Source of the DNA: Oscillospiraceae bacterium
Lineage (GTDB): Bacteria; Bacillota; Clostridia; Oscillospirales; Oscillospiraceae
Assembly: GCA_017432615.1 (NCBI GenBank)
Contig: JAFRIV010000032.1
Span: 1 to 57,120 of the forward strand
DNA length: 57,120 nt
Reading direction: 5' to 3'
Made by a program: the position numbers and the translations under genes. A model generated the notes under the pieces. It had not been told where the DNA came from. It made no database searches and saw nothing but the letters and a program-made list of their open reading frames with translations. Shown in pieces: positions 50,949 through 57,120 of the stretch (positions within the stretch are counted from its first letter, which is position 1; the number at the start of each line of letters is the position of its first letter).

Positions 50949-51815
50949 TTATAACGTCTCCTGATACAGCCGTCTGATCAGTTCTCTTGATCGGACGGCA
51001 TTTTCATTGGTGGTGTTCTCCAGAGTAGCCTGAATGTAGGGTTTGCGTGCACGGAGAAAGCGGAGAATAGAGGAATACTCCATTTCACCGTCCCCGGCTG
51101 CAACACTCACAAGCTTCCCGTCGCGGCGGACAAAGTCTTTCAGGTGAACCATGGCAATGTGCTCACAGAGCTTTTCCATCGCCTCACGGATCACGGCCTC
51201 GCGGTCATCTGCATTGTCCGGAGAGAGCAGATTGACGGGATCGAAAATGATGCGAAGGTTGGGGCTGCCTACGCTTTTGAGTACTGCAAGAGCCCGATCC
51301 GCATCATACACGATGTGATTCCATACCGGTTCGATGGCAAAGGACACACCGTAATGCTCGGCAGCGTCGATGACGGGTTCCAGATTGTATAGAAAAGTTT
51401 TCAGTGCAGCGTCGCTGTGGGTGTTGGCATCCAGCTTATAGGCAATATTGGGAGCACCGGTTTCCGTACCGACGAGTCCTGCACCGCACAGGGAGGCTAC
51501 ACGCATATGGGCAATATAGCGCCGCTGGAATTCCCGCAGCTTTTCCGCATCCGGGGTAGCAAGATTCAGGTAACAGCCGAGAACAGCAATATTCAGGCCG
51601 TACCGGTCAAACAGCCTTCTAAGCTGGTGGGCAAGCCCTTCAGTCAGGGAAGAATCGTCAAATGTTACGCCCTGAATGACCTTTTGCAATGCGAGATGTA
51701 CACAGGAAAAACCTTCTTCCTGCGCTTTTTTTGCACGAGCCTCGATCGTTTGGTCCTCCTCTGAAAGAGAGGCATTCACATCGTGCAGGCGAATGCCGAT
51801 CTGCAATAAATCCAT
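50949..51815 (-). CDS. Sugar phosphate isomerase/epimerase family TIM-barrel protein
   Basis: A 288-residue AP-endonuclease-2-like TIM barrel. LQIGIRLHDVN at the start, YGLNIAVLGCYLNLATPD near residue 80, GTETGAPN near 125, FAIEPVWNHIVYDAD near 168 with the metal-binding Glu, RIIFDPVNLLSPDN near 195, and HIAMVHLKDFVRRDGK near 225 are the expected metal and sugar-contact strands. The substrate is unknown. I start at 51815 behind AAGGAGC; the frame upstream is non-conserved. It is a single gene, divergent from the peroxidase operon. Confidence 0.83.
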   Translation of the reverse strand: MDLLQIGIRLHDVNASLSEEDQTIEARAKKAQEEGFSCVHLALQKVIQGVTFDDSSLTEGLAHQLRRLFDRYGLNIAVLGCYLNLATPDAEKLREFQRRYIAHMRVASLCGAGLVGTETGAPNIAYKLDANTHSDAALKTFLYNLEPVIDAAEHYGVSFAIEPVWNHIVYDADRALAVLKSVGSPNLRIIFDPVNLLSPDNADDREAVIREAMEKLCEHIAMVHLKDFVRRDGKLVSVAAGDGEMEYSSILRFLRARKPYIQATLENTTNENAVRSRELIRRLYQETL

Positions 51816-51906
51816 CTTCCGTAAAGCTCCTTTGCTTCTTTTTTGAAAAAGTATACCATGTTTTACCCGTGGTGAAAAGAATCTTTTCAAAAAGAAAAAT
51901 TAATAG

Positions 51907-51934
51907 TTGACAATTCAAAAATATTTGATAAAAT
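51907..51934 (+). promoter_or_regulatory. Promoter of the glutathione peroxidase-OhrR operon
   Basis: TTGACA, 16-base spacer, TAAAAT, in a very AT-rich stretch. The AT-rich imperfect dyads across 51907-51958 are a likely site for the OhrR-type repressor of the same operon. Confidence 0.65.
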
Positions 51935-51971
51935 ATAATTTACTAAAATAATTTTGAAAAGGAGATTATCT

Positions 51972-52514
51972 ATGGGTTTTTACGATTATTCTGTTCTGAC
52001 GCCAAAGGGAGAGGAAGTCTCCATGAAGGATTTTGAAGGCAAGGTCGTGCTTGTCGTCAACACAGCTACCGGCTGCGGGTTTACGCCGCATTACAAGGAT
52101 CTGGAAGAGATCTATGAAAAATGCCACGACAAAGGGTTTGAAATCGTCGATGTGCCCTGCAATCAGTTTGCCGGCCAGACGCCCGGTACTGATGATGAAA
52201 TTCATGAGTTCTGCACACTGAAGTACAATACGCAGTTCCCGCAGATGAAGAAGAGTGACGTCAACGGGGAAAATGCGCTTCCTCTTTTCCAATATCTCAA
52301 GAGCCAGAAGGGGTTTGAAGGATTTGGGCACGGTCCGATGGCTCTGGCAATGAGCGCAATGCTCAAGAAGATCGATAAGGATTACAAAAATAACCCGGAT
52401 ATCAAGTGGAACTTCACCAAATTTGTAGTCGACAGAGAGGGCAATGTTGTAGCACGGTTTGAGCCGACGGCCCCCATGAAGACCGTTGCTGAGTGCGTGG
52501 AGAAGCTCCTCTGA
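51972..52514 (+). CDS. Glutathione peroxidase family thiol peroxidase
   Basis: A 180-residue peroxidase that reduces hydroperoxides, in bacteria usually with thioredoxin. VNTATGCGFTPHYKDLEE near residue 30 holds the peroxidatic Cys where mammalian enzymes have selenocysteine. VPCNQFAGQTPGTDDEIHEFC near 63 supplies the catalytic Gln and a second Cys that may resolve the first. KWNFTKFVVDREGNVVARFEPT near 147 has the catalytic Trp-Asn. I start at 51972, behind AAAAGGAG. It overlaps the OhrR-type regulator by one base. Confidence 0.93.
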   Translation: MGFYDYSVLTPKGEEVSMKDFEGKVVLVVNTATGCGFTPHYKDLEEIYEKCHDKGFEIVDVPCNQFAGQTPGTDDEIHEFCTLKYNTQFPQMKKSDVNGENALPLFQYLKSQKGFEGFGHGPMALAMSAMLKKIDKDYKNNPDIKWNFTKFVVDREGNVVARFEPTAPMKTVAECVEKLL

Positions 52515-52966
52515 TGGAAGCAGACCATCAGACGCCGGAAGATCTGCCGCAATTACAGCTGGAAGGGCAGCTTTGCTTTCCGCTGTATGCAGCTTCCCGC
52601 AGGGTTGTGAATTTTTACACGCCGTATCTGAAGCCGTTTGGCATTACCTATACTCAGTATGTTGTGCTTCTTGCCCTGTGGGAGAGCGGAGAAGCCTCCG
52701 TAGGGGAACTGTGCAGCAGGCTTTATCTGGATAACGGCACGATGACGCCGCTGCTCAAAAAAATGGACAAGGCGGGATGGATCTCACGCAGCCGCTCGGA
52801 GAAGGATGAAAGGGTTGTTACTGTTGCGGTAACGGAAAAAGGATGGTTGCTCCGTGATGAGATCAAGAATGTGCCTTTTCAGGTGGGAAAGTGCATTCCG
52901 CTGAACCAGGAAGAAGCATATTCTCTTTACTGTCTGTTGCATCAGCTGTTGAGGAATATGGATTAG
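52514..52966 (+). CDS. ohrR: OhrR-type MarR family peroxide-sensing repressor
   Basis: A 150-residue winged-helix MarR protein. LCFPLYAASRRVVNFYTPYL near residue 20, then FGITYTQYVVLLALWE, is the OhrR signature, with the redox-sensing Cys in the N-terminal helix and the Tyr residues that stabilise its sulfenate. YLDNGTMTPLLKKMDKAG is the recognition helix and RSRSEKDERVVTVAVTEKG the wing. Two further Cys occur near the C-terminus (GKCIPL and LYCLL), which could form a disulfide with the sensor, as in two-Cys OhrR proteins. ATGA overlaps the peroxidase stop. It should repress its own operon until organic hydroperoxides appear. Confidence 0.88.
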   Translation: MEADHQTPEDLPQLQLEGQLCFPLYAASRRVVNFYTPYLKPFGITYTQYVVLLALWESGEASVGELCSRLYLDNGTMTPLLKKMDKAGWISRSRSEKDERVVTVAVTEKGWLLRDEIKNVPFQVGKCIPLNQEEAYSLYCLLHQLLRNMD

Positions 52967-52980
52967 TGATCTGAATACAA

Positions 52981-53016
52981 AATCTCCGCACGGCTTTGAA
53001 AGGCTGTGCGGAGATT
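52981..53016. terminator. Bidirectional terminator between ohrR and clpB
   Basis: AATCTCCGCAC (52981-52991) pairs with GTGCGGAGATT (53006-53016), with inner GGCTT/AAGGCT, and T-rich flanks on the plus side. Confidence 0.8.
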
Positions 53017-53028
53017 TTGTTAGTATTT

Positions 53029-55626
53029 TCAGAGATCCTGTACCGTTTCGCAGACAAGGTCTTCTCCTCTTACGTCGATCACAAGGATAGTTCCGGCGGA
53101 GAGATTTCCTGACAGGATGGTTTTTGCTATCAGGGTTTCCACACTGCTCTGCAGATACCGGCGAAGCGGCCTTGCGCCGTAAAGCGGATCGAAACCGCGG
53201 TCGATGATCAGTGCTTTTGCTTCCGGGGTGATCTCCAGCGAGAGGCTTTTCTCCTCCAGGCGTTTCCGCAGGGAAGCAACCATCAGCTCGATGATGCCTT
53301 CCAGGTTTTCCCGGGTGAGAGGCCGGAAGAGGATCGTTTCATCCAGACGGTTCAGAAATTCCGGCCGGAAGGAACGCTTGAGTTCATCCATAACGGCGCT
53401 TTGCGCGTCCGGAGTAATGTTGCCGTTTTCATCGATGCCTTCGAGCAGATACTGGCTGCCGAGGTTGGAGGTCAGGATAATGATGGTGTTTTTGAAATCC
53501 ACTGTATGGCCCTGTGAATCCGTGATGCGTCCGTCGTCCAGGATCTGCAGCAGGATATTGAAGACATCCGGATGCGCTTTTTCAATCTCGTCAAACAGCA
53601 CTACACTGTAGGGCTTGCGGCGTACAGCTTCCGTCAGCTGACCGCCTTCATCATACCCGACGTATCCCGGAGGTGCTCCGATCAGACGGGAAACGGAAAA
53701 CTTTTCCATGTACTCCGTCATATCGATGCGGACGATATTGTGCTCGTCATCAAAGAGACTTTCCGCCAGGGCTTTTGCGAGTTCCGTTTTGCCAACACCC
53801 GTTGGACCCAAAAACAGGAAGGAACCTACAGGGCGGTTGGGATCGGCAATGCCTGCGCGGGAGCGGAGAATGGCTTCCGATACTTTTTGTACGGCTTCAT
53901 CCTGACCGACGAGGCGTTTATGCAGCACTTTATCGAGATGCAGGATCTTTTCCCGTTCGCTCTCCATCAGCTTGGAAACCGGAATACCCGTCCACTTGGC
54001 GACGATGGAAGAGATCTCTTCCTCGGTAACCGTGTCGTGCACCATAGTATTGCCGCCGGCACGCTCTTCAGAGAGCTTTTCGGCTTCGGCAAGCTTCTTT
54101 TCCAGGGCAGGAAGATCAGAATATTTGAGCTTTGCAGCTTTTTCATATTCGTAGGCGAGTTGGGCGTTTTCAATATCGGCGTGCATCTTTTCCAGATCCG
54201 CCTTAAGCTGTTTCACGGTATCAACACTGTTTTTTTCTTCTTCCCAGCGGGCTTTCCTGGCGTTGAAATCGTCCTTCAGGTTGGCAAGATCTTCCCGCAG
54301 TTTCTGGAGGCGATCCTGAGAGAGCCGGTCATCCTCCTTCTTCAGCGCCATTTCCTCGATCTCCAAGCGCATGATCTCCCGGCGGATGTCGTCCAACTCG
54401 GCAGGCATGGAATCGATTTCAGTGCGGATCATGGCGCAGGCCTCATCCACAAGATCGATGGCTTTGTCCGGGAGGAAACGGTCGGTAATATAGCGATTGG
54501 AAAGAGTGGCTGCAGCAACCAGAGCGTTGTCATGGATACGCACACCGTGATAGACTTCGTAGCGTTCCTTCAGCCCGCGAAGGATCGAGATGGTATCTTC
54601 CACCGTCGGCTCGTCGACCTGGACCGGCTGGAAACGCCTTTCCAGTGCGGCATCTTTCTCAATATATTTTCTGTATTCGTCCAGTGTTGTTGCACCGATA
54701 CAGTGCAGCTCACCCCTTGCCAGCATCGGCTTAAGGAGGTTGCCGGCATCCATGCTGCCTTCTGTCTTGCCTGCACCCACAATGGTGTGCAGTTCGTCGA
54801 TGAAGAGAATGATGCCGCCTTCGCTCTTTTTGATCTCGTTGAGAACGGCCTTGAGACGCTCCTCAAATTCTCCGCGATATTTGGCGCCGGCAATCAGGGC
54901 TCCCATGTCGAGAGAGAAGATCGTCTTGTCCTTCAGACCTTCCGGCACGTCTCCGCGCACGATACGCTGGGCAAGCCCTTCTGCAATGGCCGTTTTGCCT
55001 ACCCCCGGTTCTCCGATCAGAACCGGGTTGTTTTTCGTTTTCCGAGAGAGAATGCGGATCACATTACGGATCTCTGCGTCACGCCCGATGACAGGGTCAA
55101 GTTCGTTTTCCCGCGCCCGCCGTACAAGATCAGTGCCGTATTTGGCAAGCGCGTCATAAGTGCTCTCCGGGTTATCTCCCGTTACGGGAGAAGTCTTGAT
55201 TTTGGACAGCTCTGCCGTAAAAGCGGATTTTGTAATGCCGTGGTCAGCAAAGATGCGTTTGATGGAGGGCGTCGGGGAGGCAAAGATGCCGATCATCAGG
55301 TGTTCAACGGAGGTATACTCATCTCCCATTGACTTTGCGGCTTTCTCTGCCGCGGTGATGATACGGTTGGCTTCCGAAGAGAGATACACTTCTGCTCCCG
55401 GACCGACTTTCGGAAGGGTGGAGATGGCGGAGTCCAGCTCTGAGAGAACGGCATTGCAGTCAACTCCCATCTTCCCGAAGAGGGAAGGGATCAGCCCGCC
55501 GTCCTGATCAACAAGAGCGTAGAGAAGATGCTCCGGCATCAGGTAGTTGTTATTGTTTTCCTGTGCCATAGCCTGTGCGGTCTGTACGGCTTCCAGGGAT
55601 TTCTGTGTAAGATTTTGAGCATTCAT
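53029..55626 (-). CDS. clpB: ATP-dependent disaggregase ClpB
   Basis: Hexameric AAA+ chaperone that extracts polypeptides from aggregates with DnaK. The 865-residue length is standard. The N-domain has two Clp-N repeats (about 1-145). NBD1 holds Walker A GEPGVGKT near 204 and Walker [15 protein letters not shown] near 275. The long coiled-coil M-domain spans about 400-520. NBD2 has [15 protein letters not shown] near 602 and [16 protein letters not shown] near 670. The M-domain and lack of a ClpP-binding loop separate it from ClpC. GGAGATAC precedes the ATG. It lies 25 bases after a ribbon-helix-helix gene. No CIRCE or CtsR box is visible upstream. Confidence 0.97.
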   Translation of the reverse strand: MNAQNLTQKSLEAVQTAQAMAQENNNNYLMPEHLLYALVDQDGGLIPSLFGKMGVDCNAVLSELDSAISTLPKVGPGAEVYLSSEANRIITAAEKAAKSMGDEYTSVEHLMIGIFASPTPSIKRIFADHGITKSAFTAELSKIKTSPVTGDNPESTYDALAKYGTDLVRRARENELDPVIGRDAEIRNVIRILSRKTKNNPVLIGEPGVGKTAIAEGLAQRIVRGDVPEGLKDKTIFSLDMGALIAGAKYRGEFEERLKAVLNEIKKSEGGIILFIDELHTIVGAGKTEGSMDAGNLLKPMLARGELHCIGATTLDEYRKYIEKDAALERRFQPVQVDEPTVEDTISILRGLKERYEVYHGVRIHDNALVAAATLSNRYITDRFLPDKAIDLVDEACAMIRTEIDSMPAELDDIRREIMRLEIEEMALKKEDDRLSQDRLQKLREDLANLKDDFNARKARWEEEKNSVDTVKQLKADLEKMHADIENAQLAYEYEKAAKLKYSDLPALEKKLAEAEKLSEERAGGNTMVHDTVTEEEISSIVAKWTGIPVSKLMESEREKILHLDKVLHKRLVGQDEAVQKVSEAILRSRAGIADPNRPVGSFLFLGPTGVGKTELAKALAESLFDDEHNIVRIDMTEYMEKFSVSRLIGAPPGYVGYDEGGQLTEAVRRKPYSVVLFDEIEKAHPDVFNILLQILDDGRITDSQGHTVDFKNTIIILTSNLGSQYLLEGIDENGNITPDAQSAVMDELKRSFRPEFLNRLDETILFRPLTRENLEGIIELMVASLRKRLEEKSLSLEITPEAKALIIDRGFDPLYGARPLRRYLQSSVETLIAKTILSGNLSAGTILVIDVRGEDLVCETVQDL

Positions 55627-55651
55627 AATGATTGTATCTCCTTTCAGAGGA

Positions 55652-56296
55652 TCAGAAAGTTAAGGGAACGCTGCGAAGATAGGAAAAGTAAGCAGCTTCC
55701 ACCGCATGCGCATCATATCGGCCGGAAAGCCACCCTTTCATGAGCTTGTCAAACAGACGGATGTATTCCGCCAGTGCGCCTGCCAGCTCATCGCTGGTAC
55801 AGTTTTTATTCGGAGCCGCAATACTTCGCACGAATTTACCGTCGTACAGCGCATAATCGATCCTGCTGCCGACATGAGGGGCCAGATGCCGGTCTTCCAG
55901 CAGCTTCCAAAGACGGAAGAAATCCGTCATCCCTTCAATCAGGGAAGGAGACTGGGTGCGGAACAGTACTGACAGGGAACCGATACTCTCCTCACCGCCT
56001 TTATACAGTTCCACCTCGTATTTGATGGTGGGGCGGTATTTGTATTCCAGAGAGCTTTTCAGGGATAGGGAATAAGTATGCGGCGCGAAAAACGGCACAA
56101 GATCTCCGGAAGGCTGCATCAGCTCAGAAATGGCAGAGAGCACATCATTGATGCGGCGCTCCGGGGTAGTATAGTGAACATATTCAGCCAGGATCTCATT
56201 GATCAGGTTGGAGCGGTTTGTGCCCAGCCGATGGGCAAGGGCGTCAACTTCCTGCACCACTTCATCATTGAGCATGAGGCTGTAAAGTGTTTTCTT
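55652..56296 (-). CDS. Ribbon-helix-helix DNA-binding protein upstream of clpB
   Basis: A 214-residue protein. Residues 1-45 (TLYSLMLNDEVVQEVDALAH, then RLGTNRSNLINEILAEYV) read as a CopG/MetJ-type ribbon-helix-helix with the typical turn and Asn/Ser contacts. The remaining 170 residues are mixed alpha/beta with no family I recognise, so this may be a sensor or oligomerisation part. AGAGGTGAT lies 7 bases before the GTG at 56296, which I prefer to a GTG five codons upstream that sits in the ribosome binding site. It shares a transcript with clpB, whose start is 25 bases after its stop. A TTGTATACAA palindrome lies in its promoter region. Control of clpB by this protein is inference. Confidence 0.75.
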   Translation of the reverse strand, partial: KKTLYSLMLNDEVVQEVDALAHRLGTNRSNLINEILAEYVHYTTPERRINDVLSAISELMQPSGDLVPFFAPHTYSLSLKSSLEYKYRPTIKYEVELYKGGEESIGSLSVLFRTQSPSLIEGMTDFFRLWKLLEDRHLAPHVGSRIDYALYDGKFVRSIAAPNKNCTSDELAGALAEYIRLFDKLMKGWLSGRYDAHAVEAAYFSYLRSVPLTF

Positions 56297-56368
56297 CACG
56301 GCTTCAATCACCTCTTTCTCTTTCTTGGATCCTATTATAACGCTTTTGCGGGAAAAGTTGTGAATAAT

Positions 56369-56420
56369 TTGTATACAATTATATATAAATTATTATACGA
56401 ATTATATTTTGTAACTGCAA
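56369..56420 (-). promoter_or_regulatory. Promoter and possible operator of the RHH-clpB operon
   Basis: Minus strand TTGCAG (56420-56415), 17-base spacer, TATAAT (56397-56392). About 10 bases past the predicted start lies the perfect palindrome TTGTATACAA (56369-56378), a suitable site for an RHH dimer pair. Confidence 0.7.
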
Positions 56421-56433
56421 ATTACGGTAGTGC

Positions 56434-56462
56434 TTGCTTTTTCCTTGGAAAGTGAGTATAAT
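56434..56462 (+). promoter_or_regulatory. Promoter of tRNA-Ser
   Basis: TTGCTT, 17-base spacer, TATAAT, 14 bases before the tRNA 5' end, back to back with the RHH-clpB promoter. Confidence 0.75.
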
Positions 56463-56476
56463 ACATCTTACTGTAC

Positions 56477-56571
56477 GGAGGTGTATCGAAGTGGTCATAA
56501 CGGCCCCGACTCGAAATCGGGTAAACCGGTGAATAGCCGGTCCGTGGGTTCGAATCCCACCGCCTCCGCCA
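56477..56571 (+). tRNA. tRNA-Ser (anticodon CGA)
   Basis: A 95-base tRNA with encoded CCA. Acceptor GGAGGTG/CGCCTCC has one T-G pair, the anticodon stem is CCCGA/TCGGG around CTCGAAA (anticodon CGA, reading UCG), and a long variable arm is built on CCGG/CCGG as in class II serine tRNAs. T arm: GTGGG-TTCGAAT-CCCAC. Confidence 0.95.
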
Positions 56572-56608
56572 TATTTGTGATATCTGATGATATATCACAA
56601 CCCACATG

Positions 56609-56641
56609 AAAAGTCCTCTGTAAACAGGGGTCTTTTCTATT
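56609..56641 (+). terminator. Terminator after tRNA-Ser
   Basis: AAAAG-T-CCTCTG, loop TAAA, CAGGGG-T-CTTTT, then CTATTTTC. A separate hairpin, TTGTGATAT/ATATCACAA, lies just after the tRNA at 56575-56600. Confidence 0.65.
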
Positions 56642-56660
56642 TTCAGGCTCACGCCAGAAG

Positions 56661-56729
56661 CAAACGATACGGCATCGAAGACGGCAAAATGGGTTTTGTC
56701 GGTTTTTCGGTGCCGTCGTTTGTTTTTTT
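56661..56729 (+). terminator. Large folded terminator-like element
   Basis: CAAACG-AT-ACGGCA-T-CGAA (from 56661) pairs with TTCG-G-TGCCGT-CGTTTG (to 56722) around a 23-base loop that itself contains CAAAAT and TTTTG. It is followed by TTTTTTT. No gene ends here, so it may terminate a small RNA begun at the tRNA promoter or in this gap. Confidence 0.55.
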
Positions 56730-56777
56730 CTTACGCTTTTGTTTTTTTCTAATCTCGTTAAAAAACATTTTAAAGCG

Positions 56778-56878
56778 TTTCCTTCCCTGACGCCCGGGAC
56801 TCCGGTTTGAACAAATAGGAGATCCAAGAGTGGAAACATTCCGGGATCTGATGGAGACCCGGGCGTCAAGGACGGAAA
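56778..56878. repeat. 26-bp inverted repeat with nested stem; candidate structured RNA or element
   Basis: TTTCCTTCCCTGACGCCCGG continuing to ACTCC (56778-56803) pairs with the 26 bases at 56853-56878 at 23 of 26 positions. The central part CTGACGCCCGGG is the most GC-rich. An inner stem AGATCC/GGATCT (56820-56825 with 56844-56849) leaves an asymmetric internal bubble. No T-run follows at once. It matches neither SRP RNA (no GGAAGGAAGCA motif) nor, as far as I can judge, 6S RNA. Confidence 0.6.
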
Positions 56879-56987
56879 ATGGAAAGTGCGACTATATATT
56901 ATATATATTATCATGGTTTTTCCGAGTTTGTATAGAAAATATGAAAAAAGTTTGAGATTTCCAGAAAAAATAGAGGTTATGGCTTGT

Positions 56988-57017
56988 TTGACAACAAATA
57001 AATGCCTATGCTATAAT
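56988..57017 (+). promoter_or_regulatory. Promoter of the gene leaving the window
   Basis: TTGACA, 18-base spacer, TATAAT, 26 bases before a start codon with a strong ribosome binding site. Confidence 0.8.
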
Positions 57018-57043
57018 GGATAACGAACAATAGAAGGAGGTTT

Positions 57044-57120
57044 ATGGTAACTAAAAACCATTGGGGGATTTTTACAGAAAGGAAAGTCGCACAGACCAGC
57101 TTTTTGGCTTCTTTGGCCGG
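57044..57120 (+). CDS. N-terminus of an unidentified gene, cut by the window end
   Basis: An ATG with AGAAGGAGG at 7 bases opens a frame of 25 codons to the window edge, MVTKNHWGIFTERKVAQTSF then LASLA. The basic, hydrophilic start turning hydrophobic suits a membrane protein. The wording faintly recalls TrkH-type potassium transporters, but too little is visible to name it. The promoter and ribosome binding site make it a real gene start. Confidence 0.55.
   Translation, partial: MVTKNHWGIFTERKVAQTSFLASLA

Noticed and set aside
51972-52514. Selenocysteine glutathione peroxidase
   Set aside because: The active-site codon is TGC (Cys) in TGCGF, with no TGA in the frame.
53572-55332. A 586-codon plus-strand open frame opposite clpB
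   Set aside because: No ribosome binding site, no family signature and antisense to an intact ClpB.
55600-56420. CIRCE or CtsR heat-shock operators before clpB
   Set aside because: Neither TTAGCACTC-N9-GAGTGCTAA nor the GGTCAAA tandem repeat is present.
56778-56878. SRP (4.5S) or 6S RNA
   Set aside because: The conserved SRP apical motif is missing. The element is shorter than usual for 6S and I cannot show the open-promoter-like bubble, so it is left unnamed.

Overview
The window looks like a chromosomal segment of a moderately GC-rich Bacillota bacterium, most likely Clostridia-like. Signs of this are a lysine (L-box) riboswitch, the Gls24-like/DAK2 gene pair, DegV, PlsY, ClpB, an OhrR-type MarR regulator, BlaI/M56 signalling, strong purine-rich ribosome binding sites, mixed ATG/GTG/TTG starts, and vegetative promoters of TTGACA-17-TATAAT type before most transcription units. 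Three tRNAs carry encoded CCA ends. Both ABC solute-binding proteins have ordinary signal peptides and no lipobox cysteine, which is unusual for a monoderm. I do not assign a genus.

Layout. 1-0.43 kb: 3' end of an IS1182-like element, next to a secreted protein of unknown function (0.45-1.42). 1.5-1.9: tRNA-Asp and tRNA-Thr on the minus strand. 2.0-4.3: thyA-folA-membrane protein. 4.3-6.9: a secreted four-repeat LysM-like protein, DegV and a zinc-ribbon membrane protein. 6.9-10.9 (minus): mutS, CPBP protease and trmO with 4-base overlaps, divergent from a MATE exporter (11.1-12.5). 12.6-15.5: lysine riboswitch, terminator and a three-gene polar amino-acid ABC importer. 15.5-17.7: Gls24-like protein and DAK2/FakA-like protein. 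17.7-24.0: a hexuronate block with uxaC and a KDPG aldolase on plus, flanked on minus by cyclase+KDG kinase and by glutaredoxin+KDPG aldolase+KDG kinase. 24.2-25.3: DUF3990-like protein and free-methionine-sulfoxide reductase. 25.3-31.7 (minus): small protein, CYTH protein, PocR/AraC regulator, sugar ABC importer and FAD oxidoreductase. 31.9-33.3: a GPH sugar symporter interrupted by one in-frame TGA. 33.3-35.2: two membrane proteins and a nitroreductase. 35.3-39.0 (minus): BlaI repressor and a 1059-residue M56 protease fused to two beta-helix modules. 39.1-41.9: second MATE exporter behind an attenuator-like leader, and an atypical PRPP synthetase. 42.0-48.4: gmd-fcl-manC-manA-phosphohexomutase, able to convert fructose-6-P to GDP-L-fucose. 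48.4-53.0: RNase Z (apparent CTG start), plsY, nitrilase-family amidase, TIM-barrel isomerase, and a glutathione peroxidase-OhrR operon. 53.0-56.3 (minus): ribbon-helix-helix protein and clpB. 56.4-57.1: tRNA-Ser, two strongly folded intergenic elements and the first codons of a gene leaving the window.

The most coherent biology is carbohydrate use and surface sugar supply: uronate catabolism with duplicated lower steps, two sugar uptake systems (one broken), and a complete GDP-fucose operon. The most unusual object is the BlaI/M56 system, in which two duplicated beta-helix modules stand where a beta-lactam sensor would be expected.
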